A DNA stretch of 64,000 nt from Pluralibacter gergoviae ATCC 33028 = NBRC 105706 (GCF_001598855.1 NZ_BCZS01000004.1:1-64000); one strand, 5' to 3'. Shown: positions 37,866 through 47,232, counted from the stretch's first letter. Notes: generated by a model not told the origin, from the letters alone. Made by a program: numbers and translations.

Positions 37866-38432
37866 ATGAACCTCTCAGCTACCCTGCTTCTTGCCTTTGG
37901 AATGTCGATGGACGCGTTCGCCGTCTCCATCAGCAAAGGGGCTGCGCTGCATAAACCCAAATTCTCTGAAGCCCTGCGCACCGGACTCATTTTCGGCGCG
38001 GTTGAAGCGACGACGCCGCTGATCGGCTGGGCGCTGGGGATGCTCGCCAGCCAGTTCGTGCTGGCGTGGAATCACTGGATTGCCTTTGCGCTGCTGGTAT
38101 TTCTCGGCGGCCGGATGCTGATTGAAGGCTGGCGCGCCGATGATGATGAAGAGCAAACGCCGCCCCGCCGCCACGGCTTCTGGCTGCTGGTGACAACCGC
38201 CATCGCCACCAGCCTTGACGCGATGGCCGTCGGCGTCGGCCTCGCTTTTCTGCAGGTCAATATCATTCTCACCGCGCTGACCATCGGCTGCGCCACGCTT
38301 ATCATGACCACGCTGGGCATTATGGTCGGGCGCTTTATTGGCCCGCTGCTCGGCAAGCGGGCCGAAATTCTCGGCGGTATCGTGCTGATCGGCATCGGCG
38401 TGCAGATCCTCTGGAGCCACTTCGCCGGCTAA
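37866..38432 (+). CDS. mntP: Manganese exporter MntP
   Basis: MntP exports excess Mn2+ across the inner membrane. The 188-residue protein has six membrane segments arranged as two related halves, each with a conserved Asp motif ([14 protein letters not shown] and [15 protein letters not shown]). It is controlled here by two apparent MntR operators and a yybP-ykoY riboswitch. Its stop codon overlaps that of convergent rlmA by four bases. Confidence 0.96.
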   Translation: MNLSATLLLAFGMSMDAFAVSISKGAALHKPKFSEALRTGLIFGAVEATTPLIGWALGMLASQFVLAWNHWIAFALLVFLGGRMLIEGWRADDDEEQTPPRRHGFWLLVTTAIATSLDAMAVGVGLAFLQVNIILTALTIGCATLIMTTLGIMVGRFIGPLLGKRAEILGGIVLIGIGVQILWSHFAG

Positions 38433-39223
38433 CCCTCCCGCTGCCAGACCTGGATCAGAAAGTCGGTCTGGCAGGCAAAATGTTCCTGCTGAGTCAGACC
38501 TTCCCACACCTGCGGCTTGGCCCGCCACGCAAACGGCGTCATCTGCAGTAGCGCCACCGCTTCCTTACCGCTCAGCTGCATCGGATACGCCAGCGCCTGC
38601 TGCGCGACGCGCGCAAATCCCGCCAGCTGCTCCCGGTTTTCGTCGTGCAGGCGGATCTCATCGTAAATCAGCCCCTTCAGCTCCATCAGATGCCGCGGTC
38701 CCGGCGTGACGGTAATGACCAGACCACCGGGCTTCACCACCCGCTCCAGCTCCTGCGGGTTGCAGGGGGCGTAGATGCGCACCACGGCATCCATGCAGGC
38801 GTCCTCAAAAGGCAGCCGCTGGCTGGAGGCGACGCAGAACTGCACCTGCGGATAGCGCTTAGCGCCGTAGCGGACGGCCACTTTCGCGACGTCAAGGCCA
38901 AAGGTCCGGGGAGCGATGGCGGCGAAGGCGTGGGTGTAGTACCCCTCGCCGCAGCCGATGTCGAGGATCTGCCGCGCGCCGGCCTCCTGTAAAATACCGC
39001 AAACGGCGTCGCGCAGCGGACGATAGTGCCCGGCGTCGAGAAAGGCGCGCCGGGCCTGCATCATCTCCGGGCTGTCACCCGGATCCCTCGAGCGCTTGTG
39101 CTGCACCGGCAGCAGGTTAACGTACCCCTCCTTCGCGACATCAAACTGATGGCGCTGCGGGCAGTGATAGCTATTTTGCTGCCGGGTGAGCGGCGCGTGG
39201 CAGAGGGGACAACTCCAGGACAT
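38429..39223 (-). CDS. rlmA: 23S rRNA (guanine-N1) methyltransferase RlmA
   Basis: RlmA methylates G745 of 23S rRNA. The 264-residue protein has an N-terminal zinc ribbon (CPLCHAPL...CPQRHQF), the [20 protein letters not shown] recognition segment and a class I SAM-binding fold ([33 protein letters not shown]). ATG 39223 (MSWSCPLC) has GGAG upstream; the longer open frame to 39367 runs into the ftsI-like gene and is not coding. It ends in a 4-bp overlap with mntP. Confidence 0.96.
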   Translation of the reverse strand: MSWSCPLCHAPLTRQQNSYHCPQRHQFDVAKEGYVNLLPVQHKRSRDPGDSPEMMQARRAFLDAGHYRPLRDAVCGILQEAGARQILDIGCGEGYYTHAFAAIAPRTFGLDVAKVAVRYGAKRYPQVQFCVASSQRLPFEDACMDAVVRIYAPCNPQELERVVKPGGLVITVTPGPRHLMELKGLIYDEIRLHDENREQLAGFARVAQQALAYPMQLSGKEAVALLQMTPFAWRAKPQVWEGLTQQEHFACQTDFLIQVWQREG

Positions 39224-39284
39224 GGAAACTCCGGTAGGATGCAAAGGGCGAAAGTGTACCGCTATTCGCCCTCCGGTGAAACCG

Positions 39285-41018
39285 CTACAGCGCCGGGGCC
39301 CCTTCACCGCTGCGGTGCATGACGATAAGGTTATCGGAGCCGGGCGCGATGCCGTCGGGCAGCACATTTTCGAGGCGCAGCACGTCGCCCATGATCTGGC
39401 TGAATACCGGCGCCGACACGGCGCCGCCGTAATAGTCGCCGTTCTGCGGATTATTGATCACCACCGCCAGCGCAAACTGCGGCCTGCTGGCCGGCGCCAC
39501 GCCCGCCGTGTAGGCAATATATTTGTTCACGTATTTACCGTCCGGACCAATTTTTTTGGCAGTCCCGGTTTTTACCGCCACGCGATAGTCGCGTACCGCG
39601 GCTTTAATGCCGCCGCCGCCCGGCAGAGCCACGCTCTCCAGCATATGCTCAACCTGGTGGACAATGGCGGGCGACATCACCTGGTGCCCCACCACCGGCG
39701 GATCGATCCGGGTTATCGACAGCGGGCGGGAAACGCCGTAGCCGCCGATGGTGGCATAGACGTGGGCAAGCTGCAGGGGCGTGACCATCAAACCGTAGCC
39801 AAAGGCGAAGGTGGCTCTGTCCAGCTGGCTCCAGAAGCGGCGTTCGGGCAGGAAGCCCTGACTTTCGCCGGTCAGCCCCAGCCCCGTCGGCTGGCCGAAA
39901 CCGAAGGCCCGGTAAGTGTCGAGCAGCCGCTGGATGGGCATCGCCAGCGACAGGCGCGACACGCCGGTATCACTCGATTTTTGCAGAATGCCGGTCAGGG
40001 TCAGCTCCGGATAGTAGCCGACGTCACGAATGCGGTGGCCGTCGAGCATGTAGGGATGGGTATCGACCACGCTGTCCGGCTGCACAATGCCCTGCTGCAG
40101 GGCGGTCATGATAACCATCGGCTTAACGGTGGAGCCTGGCTCGAAGGTGTCGCTGATGGCCCGGTTGCGGAAATCATCGAGCGTGGCATTTTCGCGATTG
40201 TTAGGATTGAAGTCGGGATAGCTTGCCATCGACAGGATCTCGCCGGTGTCGATTTTAATCAGCACCGCGGCGCCGGCGTCGGCTTTATTCCAGCGTACGG
40301 CATTGTCCAGCGCATCCTCGGTAACGGTCTGCAGGCGCTCGTCGATACTGAGCTGCAAATTATGCGCCGGCACCGGGGCGATTTCGGTCAGATTTTCAAT
40401 CACCCGCCCGTAGCGGTCCTTGCGCACCCGCCGCAGGCCCGGCTTGCCCTGCAGCTGGGCGTTGAAGCTTTTTTCGACGCCTTCGATACCCTGATCGTCG
40501 ATATTGGTAAAACCGATCAGGTTGGCCGCGACGTGACCGGCGGGATAGAAGCGCCGGGACTCTTCTCTGAGATTGATACCGGGCAGGTGCAGCTTATTAA
40601 TCCACGCGGCCTGCTGGGGATCGACCTGGCGGGCCAGGTAGAGGAAGCGGCCGTGGGGATGCTGGCCAATGCGCGCCTGCAGATCGCTCAGCGACAGGTG
40701 CAGCGTCTCGGCCAGCGCCCGCCAGCGCGCGTCGAAGCCCACGCCGCCCTTTGATAGCAGGGTTTGCGGATCGACCCATACCGCATTAACCGGAACGCTG
40801 ACCGCCAGCGGCCTGCCCTCGCGGTCGGTGATCATGCCCCTGGGCACGTCAATAGGCTCTTCGCGCAGGGAGCGCATATCCTCCTGCTTCACCAGATTGT
40901 CCGGCGCCACGATCTGCAGCCAGCCGACGCGGGCCAGCAGCAGGCCCAGGCAGCAGAGAATAGCAATACAAAGTAGTCCAAAGCGGACGGGGGGAAAGTT
41001 AAAGCGATGGTTTTGCAC
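39285..41018 (-). CDS. Class B penicillin-binding protein, second FtsI/PBP3 (PBP3SAL-like)
   Basis: This 577-residue transpeptidase closely resembles FtsI but lies between rlmA and cspC, where Salmonella carries PBP3SAL. It has one N-terminal membrane helix (about 12-30), the pedestal domain ([20 protein letters not shown]) and a transpeptidase domain with STVK at 296-299 and KTGT at 483-486. The middle motif reads SSD at 348-350 where division FtsI has SSN. The basic cytoplasmic tail of FtsI is mostly missing. The start is GTG at 41018 after GGGAG. In Salmonella the paralogue supports division in acidic, intracellular conditions; transfer of that role here is inference. Confidence 0.9.
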   Translation of the reverse strand: MQNHRFNFPPVRFGLLCIAILCCLGLLLARVGWLQIVAPDNLVKQEDMRSLREEPIDVPRGMITDREGRPLAVSVPVNAVWVDPQTLLSKGGVGFDARWRALAETLHLSLSDLQARIGQHPHGRFLYLARQVDPQQAAWINKLHLPGINLREESRRFYPAGHVAANLIGFTNIDDQGIEGVEKSFNAQLQGKPGLRRVRKDRYGRVIENLTEIAPVPAHNLQLSIDERLQTVTEDALDNAVRWNKADAGAAVLIKIDTGEILSMASYPDFNPNNRENATLDDFRNRAISDTFEPGSTVKPMVIMTALQQGIVQPDSVVDTHPYMLDGHRIRDVGYYPELTLTGILQKSSDTGVSRLSLAMPIQRLLDTYRAFGFGQPTGLGLTGESQGFLPERRFWSQLDRATFAFGYGLMVTPLQLAHVYATIGGYGVSRPLSITRIDPPVVGHQVMSPAIVHQVEHMLESVALPGGGGIKAAVRDYRVAVKTGTAKKIGPDGKYVNKYIAYTAGVAPASRPQFALAVVINNPQNGDYYGGAVSAPVFSQIMGDVLRLENVLPDGIAPGSDNLIVMHRSGEGAPAL

Positions 41019-41163
41019 TCCGGCTCCCGGATTTTTATGATTACAACCCGATGATTTAACGCGAAAAAACGAGGCAAGAGGTGCTAAACAATGCTAATAA
41101 CACGGCAATTTTGCAACAAAGCGCAACAGGCGGGAAACACAGACACAGTTTGCAACGGATAAT

Positions 41164-41192
41164 AAAAAGCCCCGCGTTTAGCGAGGCTTTAT
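41164..41192 (-). terminator. cspC terminator
   Basis: On the minus strand an 8-bp stem-loop (AGCCTCGC/GCGGGGCT) is followed by TTTTTATT, about 33 bases past the cspC stop. It separates cspC from the ftsI-like gene. Confidence 0.85.
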
Positions 41193-41224
41193 GGCTGATG
41201 TCAAATTGACTCAGTGGATTCGAA

Positions 41225-41434
41225 TCAGATAGCCGTTACGTTAACAGCTGCCGGGCCTTTCTGGCCGTCCTGGATTTCGAATTCAACGTTCTGGCCTTCA
41301 GCCAGAGTTTTGAAGCCATTACCCTGGATGGCAGAGAAGTGTACGAACACGTCTTTGCTGCCGTCAGCCGGAGTAATGAAGCCAAAACCTTTAGACTCGT
41401 TGAACCACTTAACCTGACCTTTAATCTTTGCCAT
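41225..41434 (-). CDS. cspC: Cold-shock-family RNA chaperone CspC
   Basis: CspC is a constitutive cold-shock-domain protein that binds RNA, antiterminates and stabilises stress mRNAs such as rpoS. The 69-residue protein has RNP1 KGFGFITP and RNP2 VFVHFSAI motifs. ATG 41434 ([12 protein letters not shown]) follows an AAAGGAAT ribosome site. It is the second gene of a yobF-cspC operon; here the yobF frame overlaps it by 14 bases. Confidence 0.97.
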
Positions 41435-41591
41435 TTGCAAAATTCCTTTGAATGTTTTCTTTGCCCGCGGGCGCATACATAGCTAAAACAGAGACATGAC
41501 TGCATGAGGCACTAATAAAAGGTTCGGCAGAGAAGCGGTATTCAACGACAACGTGTTTACTCAGAACTTCTTTACTGATAATGCCACACAT
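41421..41591 (-). CDS. yobF: Small heat-responsive protein YobF (extended)
   Basis: This 56-residue ORF begins [25 protein letters not shown], matching YobF, a small protein co-transcribed with cspC in E. coli and induced by heat there. E. coli YobF, as I recall it, is 47 residues and ends before cspC. Here the frame continues through the cspC ribosome site and stops 14 bases inside cspC (C-terminus ...[11 protein letters not shown]). This would couple the two translationally. Whether the extended C-terminus is functional is unknown. Confidence 0.85.
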
Positions 41592-42157
41592 AAACAGAAC
41601 TGTACCTCGTTTAACCCAAAACGTGTTATCACACACAATGTTTACGATCGCAAGCCATTTTTAAATATGTCTCGATCGGTCGCACAAATCACACATACGA
41701 AAGTGGCCGGCTGCGCAATTATGCGTGTTAACAGCGCCCTTGCCCCACGGGCGGCGCACCGCGCGACAAGGATTCTGCAACTTTTTTACCATAGCTCAAT
41801 AAGTTCCGTTCGTCCACGTTATCACAGGTTGTACCAGATGATTTTCTAATCTTAGAATATTTTTTGCATAACTATGCGCATATTAATTCACGATTAGTTT
41901 CGTCGCTGCCGACAATAAACACCTGCATTTATTAATAGTAATACTGGAAAATAATGAAGAACTGATGACATTTTATGGCTAAAGCGGCAATAAAAACGTT
42001 TCGCTGACGCCAAAAACGATAGTCGGCGGCAAAATGTTAAATCCGGAAGCGTGAAGTGCGGCGATGAGAATGGCGGTTATAAAGAAGCTGTCGCTATATT
42101 TTATATAAAAGTGTTCTGACCAGGCTCCCGGCGGCACCGCCAGCGGGAGCCTTTCAC
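41592..42157 (-). promoter_or_regulatory. Long AT-rich leader and promoter region of yobF-cspC
   Basis: This 566-bp region carries no convincing gene. The proximal part (41592-41880) probably holds the yobF-cspC promoter and a long 5' untranslated region, as cold-shock-family genes often have; I cannot delimit the transcript start. The distal part (41880-42110) is AT-rich with no repeats or motifs that I can name. A hairpin at 42122-42152 follows yebO. Confidence 0.5.
42122..42152 (-). terminator. Hairpin after yebO
   Basis: A 9-bp stem AGGCTCCCG (42122-42130) with CGGGAGCCT (42144-42152) lies just beyond the yebO stop. No T-run follows on the minus strand, so it is a probable rather than certain terminator. 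Confidence 0.6.
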
Positions 42158-42451
42158 TTAGCGCTCGGCCACCAGGCGGATAAAATCATCCCCTTCGTCA
42201 TCCTGCTGCGCTTTTTTTGACGCCTGCACCGGCTCTTCACGCTCCGGCTCGTTTGCCTCGCACAGGCGACGCAGCAGCGTGGTTTGCCGCTTCTGCTGAT
42301 CGAGCAGCGCTTCCAGCAGCTCGATTTGCTCATTGGCCCGCGAGCTTGCCCGATGCACAAAAAACCAGACGATCAGCCCCACGACGGCAACCAGCAGCAA
42401 GACCGCCAGCGAGACCAGATTCAACATGCCGGAATTCATCAAATCAACCAT
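42158..42451 (-). CDS. yebO: Small membrane protein YebO
   Basis: This 97-residue protein has one membrane segment (about 10-33, NLVSLAVLLLVAVVGLIVWFFV) and a conserved cytoplasmic helix RASSRANEQIELLEALLDQQKRQTTLLRRLCEAN, ending IRLVAER. The function is unknown. It lies directly downstream of mgrB on the same strand and is probably co-transcribed, so it may share PhoP control. The ribosome site GAGGTGG precedes it. Confidence 0.93.
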   Translation of the reverse strand: MVDLMNSGMLNLVSLAVLLLVAVVGLIVWFFVHRASSRANEQIELLEALLDQQKRQTTLLRRLCEANEPEREEPVQASKKAQQDDEGDDFIRLVAER

Positions 42452-42524
42452 TTCACCACCTCAAATAGAAGGTGCCATTCTACCACCCGGCCTGGAGAAG
42501 AAAATCACCGCCGTGAAAAATTAC

Positions 42525-42671
42525 CTACCACGGAATAAACTTGTTCACCGTGCAGATGCCGCTGAAAAACTGAACGTCCTGATCGCACATTACGTTGATC
42601 ATCTGCGTCCACAGCAGCAGGCAGGCGATCAGCAGAACGACGACCAGAATGATACGCGGTAATTTTTTCAC
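42525..42671 (-). CDS. mgrB: PhoQ feedback inhibitor MgrB
   Basis: MgrB is a small inner-membrane protein that binds PhoQ and damps PhoPQ signalling. The 48-residue product starts at GTG 42671 behind GGAG, with a membrane helix ([15 protein letters not shown]) and periplasmic part [21 protein letters not shown]. Both periplasmic cysteines (in MCDQ and GICT), needed for activity, are present. It is one residue longer than the 47-residue E. coli and Klebsiella proteins, within the hydrophobic segment. The gene is intact. Confidence 0.93.
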   Translation of the reverse strand: MKKLPRIILVVVLLIACLLLWTQMINVMCDQDVQFFSGICTVNKFIPW

Positions 42672-42703
42672 TCAATACTCCGGGCAACAGTAACTGATTC
42701 AAA

Positions 42704-42738
42704 AGATAGCACGCGAAGCTTAAACTTAAGCTCACCAG
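42704..42738 (-). promoter_or_regulatory. Candidate PhoP box and -10 of mgrB
   Basis: On the minus strand, TGGTGA, five bases, AGTTTA lies within 42721-42738 and resembles the direct-repeat PhoP box ((T/G)GTTTA twice with a five-base gap). A -10-like CTATCT (42704-42709) follows at about the expected distance. The first half-site is weak. Confidence 0.45.
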
Positions 42739-42829
42739 AAACAACATGCTCAACTTTAGGAATCATCAACTTGTCCTCAGCAACCTCATCCTTAATCTGA
42801 AGAGATGAAACCACCGTATTGAGGATGAT

Positions 42830-43066
42830 ATGCATTTCTTACTTCGTACGCTTATTGTGCTGGCCATCGCCTGGCTGGCGCTATTGCTGAGCGGTTACGG
42901 CGTGCTGTTCGCTAGCCACCAGAACGCGGCCGGCCTCGGCCTGCAGTGCAAATACCTCACCGCCAGAGGCACCAGCACCGCGCAGTACGTCCATTCCGAT
43001 AGCGGGATCATCGGCACCAGCAGTTGCCCGCTCCTGCGCAAAGTTCAGACCGTAGTAGATGACTGA
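42830..43066 (+). CDS. yobH: Small membrane/secreted protein YobH
   Basis: This 78-residue protein has an N-terminal hydrophobic segment (LLRTLIVLAIAWLALLLSGYGVLF) and conserved NAAGLGLQCKYLTARGTSTAQY...SSCPLLRKV of the YobH family, with two cysteines that could form a disulfide outside the inner membrane. The function is unknown. It is divergent from mgrB and followed by a strong terminator. Confidence 0.92.
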   Translation: MHFLLRTLIVLAIAWLALLLSGYGVLFASHQNAAGLGLQCKYLTARGTSTAQYVHSDSGIIGTSSCPLLRKVQTVVDD

Positions 43067-43077
43067 ACCAGAACGGC

Positions 43078-43104
43078 AAAACGCCGCAGCAGCGGCGTTT
43101 TTTT
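43078..43104 (+). terminator. yobH terminator
   Basis: ACGCCGC/GCGGCGT (43081-43087 with 43092-43098) is followed by a run of seven T residues. It also separates yobH from convergent kdgR. Confidence 0.9.
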
Positions 43105-43117
43105 ATCGTCAGGCGCC

Positions 43118-43909
43118 TCAGAAAGGATAATCGTTATATCCCATCTGCTCGGAGATTTTGCGTGCCGCGGTGTGCAGCATGGCAACGTATTCCTGCAGAC
43201 GCTCCTCTGAAAAGCGCAGGGTCGGGAAAGAGATACTCAGCCCGGCCGTCACCACGCCGAAGCGATCGAAAACCGGCACGCCGATGCAGCGCAGGCCCTC
43301 TTCCTGCTCTTCGTTATCTTCCCCGTAGCCCTGTTCGCGCACCCGATCCAGCACCGGCAGAAGATCGGCCGTGCTGACGATGGTGCGGGAAGTGCTGCGC
43401 TTGTACTCCACCTGAGAGAGGATCTGCTCCACTTCGGCGCGATCGCGCCACGCCAGCAGCACTTTGCCGATGGCGGTGCTGTAAAGCGGATTGCGGCGAC
43501 CCACGCGGGAGTACATGCGCAGGTTATACATCGAATCGATTTTGTGGATGTAGACAATGCTGTCTTCGTCCAGCGCTCCAAGGTGAATCGTCTCTTTCGT
43601 CAGCCGCGACAGCTCACGCATCTGGATGTCCGCACTGCGGATAAGATCGATATTCTGCAGCGCCCTTGCGCCCAGCTCGAACAGCTTAAGGGTCAGCGAG
43701 TACTTCTCTGATTCGCCCTCCTGGGCGACATAGCCCAGCGACTTCATTGTCTGCAAAAAGCGGTACACGGTGCTTTTTGACATCATGACGCGCTGCGACA
43801 GCTCGGTAATTCCTATCTCGCGCTCTTCCCCCAGCGCCTGAAGAATGCCAAAGACCTTCAGGACAGAAGAGACGGAATCAGGCTGTTTATCTAAATCTGC
43901 GACTGCCAT
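43118..43909 (-). CDS. kdgR: IclR-family regulator KdgR
   Basis: KdgR represses pectin/hexuronate degradation genes, with 2-keto-3-deoxygluconate as inducer. The 263-residue protein has an N-terminal winged helix (SVSSVLKVFGILQALGEEREIGITELSQRVMMSKSTVYRFLQTM) and a C-terminal effector domain with the IclR signature (RMYSRVGRRNPLYSTAIGKVLLA and GEDNEEQEEGLRCIGVPV). KDPG aldolase and edd, metabolically linked to this regulon, lie further right. The MFS gene yebQ that I recall next to kdgR in E. coli is missing. Confidence 0.96.
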   Translation of the reverse strand: MAVADLDKQPDSVSSVLKVFGILQALGEEREIGITELSQRVMMSKSTVYRFLQTMKSLGYVAQEGESEKYSLTLKLFELGARALQNIDLIRSADIQMRELSRLTKETIHLGALDEDSIVYIHKIDSMYNLRMYSRVGRRNPLYSTAIGKVLLAWRDRAEVEQILSQVEYKRSTSRTIVSTADLLPVLDRVREQGYGEDNEEQEEGLRCIGVPVFDRFGVVTAGLSISFPTLRFSEERLQEYVAMLHTAARKISEQMGYNDYPF

Positions 43910-44038
43910 TTATCACCTCACCGCATCTTGTTTTATAAAATTCAGAACTGGTTTTTATTATAATTTCGCCCGCCGCCAGCCGCAACGGCTGTCGCCCTCT
44001 GAAAGCGCTAATATGCGACACTGACAGGCTCTTTTGGC

Positions 44039-44065
44039 AAAAAAAAGCGCCTCACGGGAGGCGCT
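44039..44065 (-). terminator. htpX terminator
   Basis: On the minus strand AGCGCCTC/GAGGCGCT (44046-44053 with 44058-44065) is followed by eight T residues, shortly after the htpX stop. Confidence 0.92.
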
Positions 44066-44081
44066 CGGGAAACCAGCGGGC

Positions 44082-44963
44082 TTATTTAAGATATTCGCCG
44101 CTGCGCAGGGCTTCAATGCGCTTATCCAGCGGCGGGTGAGTCATAAACAGCTCGCTCAGCGACTTAGATTTGCCGTTGATGCAAAACGCCATCATGCTGC
44201 TCTCTTCCTGCGGCTCGTAGCTGGTTTTCAGGCGCTGCAGGGCGGCAATCATCTTTTCGCGGCCCACCAGGCGGGCGGAGCCGGCATCGGCGTGGAATTC
44301 GCGGTGGCGGGAGAACCACATGGCGATGATGCTCGCCAGAATCCCGAACACCAGCTCTAGCACCGTCGCCACGGCGAAATAGATCAGCGGGTTACCGCTG
44401 CTGCTTTCCCCTTCGTCGCGGTTGCCGCCGAGAAACCCGGCCGCCAGCTGCGCGATGATGCGCGAGATGAAGATAACAAAGGTGTTCACCACGCCCTGAA
44501 TCAGGGTCATGGTAACCATGTCGCCGTTGGCGACGTGGCTGATTTCGTGGGCAATAACCGCCTCAGCCTCGTCGCGGCTCATATTTTGTAAAAGCCCGGT
44601 GCTGACCGCTACCAGCGAGGCGTCGCGCCGCGCGCCGGTAGCAAAGGCGTTGATATCCGGCGCATGGTAGATGGCCACCTGCGGCATGGCGATCCCCGCC
44701 TGGCGCGACTGCGCGGCGACGGTATCCATCAGCCAGCGCTCGGTTTCGTTACGCGGCTGCTCAATAACCTCGCCGCCCACCGACTTCAGCGCCATCCATT
44801 TTGACATCAGCAGCGACACAATAGAGCCGCCGAAACCAAACAGCGCCGCCATAATAAGCAGCCCCGTTACGCTGCTCGACTGAATCCCCGTCAGGCTCAG
44901 TACCAGCCCGAATACGACCATTACCGCCAGGTTGGTCACCAGGAAAAGCGCGATTCGCATCAT
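44082..44963 (-). CDS. htpX: Membrane metalloprotease HtpX
   Basis: HtpX is an inner-membrane zinc protease that works alongside FtsH in membrane protein quality control and is Cpx-induced in E. coli. The 293-residue M48 protein has two N-terminal helices, the HEISH zinc motif at 139-143 and two further hydrophobic segments (about 150-215). A third metal ligand is expected near [16 protein letters not shown]. The start [12 protein letters not shown] matches the family. Confidence 0.97.
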   Translation of the reverse strand: MMRIALFLVTNLAVMVVFGLVLSLTGIQSSSVTGLLIMAALFGFGGSIVSLLMSKWMALKSVGGEVIEQPRNETERWLMDTVAAQSRQAGIAMPQVAIYHAPDINAFATGARRDASLVAVSTGLLQNMSRDEAEAVIAHEISHVANGDMVTMTLIQGVVNTFVIFISRIIAQLAAGFLGGNRDEGESSSGNPLIYFAVATVLELVFGILASIIAMWFSRHREFHADAGSARLVGREKMIAALQRLKTSYEPQEESSMMAFCINGKSKSLSELFMTHPPLDKRIEALRSGEYLK

Positions 44964-45118
44964 AATTATCTTTTAACCTCGATTTAACAAAACGCACTAT
45001 GCGATTACCCAATCGTATGGGCGTGGCGGGGATTTTCAACGATCGAAGGGCGCTAAGTCACGAGAAAAACACAACTTTACACTTTGTATCATCTCGCTGA
45101 CGCAGCAATAACAGAGGT

Positions 45119-45149
45119 AAAAAAAACAGGCACAATTTCTTGTGCCTGT
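45119..45149 (-). terminator. prc terminator
   Basis: ACAGGCACA (45126-45134) pairs with TGTGCCTGT (45141-45149); on the minus strand it is followed by a run of eight T residues. It lies just past the prc stop. Confidence 0.92.
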
Positions 45150-45155
45150 TGCGGG

Positions 45156-47213
45156 TTATTTCGCCGGAGCGGGCGTCGCCGCCGGCGATGCTTTTTCCAT
45201 GTTCGCCAGGTCGAGGGCGATATGGACCGTTTCATCAAGATAAGGATCCGGCTCTTTGTAATCCTTCGGCAAATCATCCAGCTTCTTCAGCGGCGGCTTG
45301 CCTTCGCGCTTGTAGCGGTCATTGATACGCGCCAGGCGGATTGCGTCGTCCTCATCGTTCTCTTTCAGCCGCTGGGCGTAGTTGAGCGATACCGCGTTGC
45401 GCTGCGCCTTCAGGGCATTGAAGCGGGCGATATCTTTGATGATGTACTGGAACTCCGGATCTTTGGCGATACGGTCGCTGTGCAGCTTCAGCAGCTGCGG
45501 CTCGAACGGCTTAAGATCGCCCGACTTGACGTAGGTCGCCGCATTGATGCTGTCCCACGGCAGGGCGTTGTCTTCATACTTCTCGCCGGTTTCCGTATCT
45601 TCGCTCGCCGTCGGCATCAGCAGATCCGGCGTGACGCCTTTACGCTGCGTGCTGCCGCCGTTGATGCGGTAGAACTTCTGGATGGTGTACTGCACCGAAC
45701 CCAGCGCCGGCCAGTCGGGGCGCAGCATCTGATCGTAGATGCGGTTCAGGGAGCGGTACTGCTGTACCGTACCTTTACCAAAGGTCGGCTCGCCGACAAT
45801 CAGCGCCCGGCCATAGTCCTGCATTGCCGCGGCGAAAATTTCCGACGCGGAGGCGCTGAAGCGGTCAACCAGCACCACCAGCGGGCCTTTGTAGTAAACC
45901 ACGCCGTCGGTGTCGCTGTCTTCGCGCACCTTGCCGTTGTTATCGCGCACCTGCACCACCGGCCCGGAAGGAATAAACAGTCCGGAGAGGGAGACCGCTT
46001 CGGTCAGCGCGCCGCCGCCGTTGCTGCGCAGGTCGATAACGATACTGCGAACGTTCTGTTTTTCCAGCTTCTGCAGCTGGGCCTTAACGTCATCGGTCAG
46101 CCCGACGTAGAAGCCCGGAATATCGAGTACGCCGACCTTCTCGCCGTTGACGGTTTTCACCGACATCTTCACGGCGCGGTCTTCCAGGCGAATGCGCTCG
46201 CGGGTCAGGGTCACGAAGCGAGTTTTTGAGCCTTTGCCGGCCGGCAGCACTTCGAGGCGAACTTTGCTGCCTTTCGGTCCTTTAATCAGCGCCACCACGT
46301 CATCCAGCCGCCAGCCGATCACATCCACCATCGGCTTGCCGGTCTGCCCTACGCCGACGATGCGATCGCCGACGCTGATGGCTTTACTTTTCGCCGCCGG
46401 ACCGCCGGCCACCAGCGAGTTGATCACCGTGTAGTCATCGTCCATCTGCAGCACCGCGCCGATCCCCTCAAGCGAGAGGCTCATCTCGGTATTGAACTGT
46501 TCAGTATTGCGCGGCGAAAGATAGTTGGTGTGCGGGTCGATTTCGTGCGCAAAGGCGGTCATCGCCAGCGAGAACACGTCTTCGCTGTTGGTCTGCGCCA
46601 GGCGGCGGATGGCGAACTTGTAGCGGCGCTGGAGGGTGTCGCGGATCTCTTTGTCCGTTTTGCCGGTCAGCTTCAGGCTCAGCTCGTCAAATTTGACCTT
46701 GCCGTCCCACAGAGCGTTGAGCTCCGCCTCATCCTTCGGCCACGGCGATTTTCTGCGGTCGAGGTTGAAGGTGTCTTTACCGGTAAAGTCCATCGGGCGA
46801 TCGAGCACCTTCAGCGCGTATTCATAGCGCTCAAAGCGGCGCTTCTGCGCGAGGTTGTAGAGGTCGTAAAACAGGTTAAGCTTGCCGCTGCGCAGCTCAT
46901 CGCCAACCTCGCTCTTGCGCGGTTCATACTGCGCAACGTCGCTTGCCAGCAGCACGTTGTGGCTGTAATCGAGCAGGTTAAGGTAGCGATCGAAAATCTT
47001 TGCCGAGAACGCCTCGTCGAGGCTGAACTGACGATAGTGGGAACGGGTAAAGCGAGACGTTACCCGCTCGCTTACCGTTGCGTGCTGAGGCTCTTCCTTT
47101 AAGACCGGAATTTGCGAAGCCTCAGTAATATTGGTAATGCTGTCTACCGCGACAGACTGGCCCGCCATTAACAGCATGCCAGCGAGCGCGGTGACCTTAA
47201 AGAATCTGTTCAT
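45156..47213 (-). CDS. prc: Tail-specific periplasmic protease Prc
   Basis: Prc degrades periplasmic proteins with non-polar C-termini and trims FtsI and MepS. The 685-residue protein has a signal peptide (MNRFFKVTALAGMLLMAGQSVAV), an N-terminal helical domain, a PDZ domain (MSLSLEGIGAVLQMDDDYTVINSLVAGGPA) and a Ser-Lys protease core (VDRFSASASEIFAAAMQDYG with the Ser, GEPTFGKGTVQQ with the Lys). ATG 47213 gives the conserved start; 16 upstream codons in frame overlap the proQ end. It follows proQ by 19 bases, likely one transcript. Confidence 0.97.
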   Translation of the reverse strand: MNRFFKVTALAGMLLMAGQSVAVDSITNITEASQIPVLKEEPQHATVSERVTSRFTRSHYRQFSLDEAFSAKIFDRYLNLLDYSHNVLLASDVAQYEPRKSEVGDELRSGKLNLFYDLYNLAQKRRFERYEYALKVLDRPMDFTGKDTFNLDRRKSPWPKDEAELNALWDGKVKFDELSLKLTGKTDKEIRDTLQRRYKFAIRRLAQTNSEDVFSLAMTAFAHEIDPHTNYLSPRNTEQFNTEMSLSLEGIGAVLQMDDDYTVINSLVAGGPAAKSKAISVGDRIVGVGQTGKPMVDVIGWRLDDVVALIKGPKGSKVRLEVLPAGKGSKTRFVTLTRERIRLEDRAVKMSVKTVNGEKVGVLDIPGFYVGLTDDVKAQLQKLEKQNVRSIVIDLRSNGGGALTEAVSLSGLFIPSGPVVQVRDNNGKVREDSDTDGVVYYKGPLVVLVDRFSASASEIFAAAMQDYGRALIVGEPTFGKGTVQQYRSLNRIYDQMLRPDWPALGSVQYTIQKFYRINGGSTQRKGVTPDLLMPTASEDTETGEKYEDNALPWDSINAATYVKSGDLKPFEPQLLKLHSDRIAKDPEFQYIIKDIARFNALKAQRNAVSLNYAQRLKENDEDDAIRLARINDRYKREGKPPLKKLDDLPKDYKEPDPYLDETVHIALDLANMEKASPAATPAPAK

Positions 47214-47232
47214 GCCTGGCCCGGCCTCCGTT

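Noticed and set aside
39186-40754. 522-codon ORF opposite the ftsI-like gene
   Set aside because: It is a composition shadow; the minus-strand penicillin-binding protein with STVK and KTGT is clearly the real gene.
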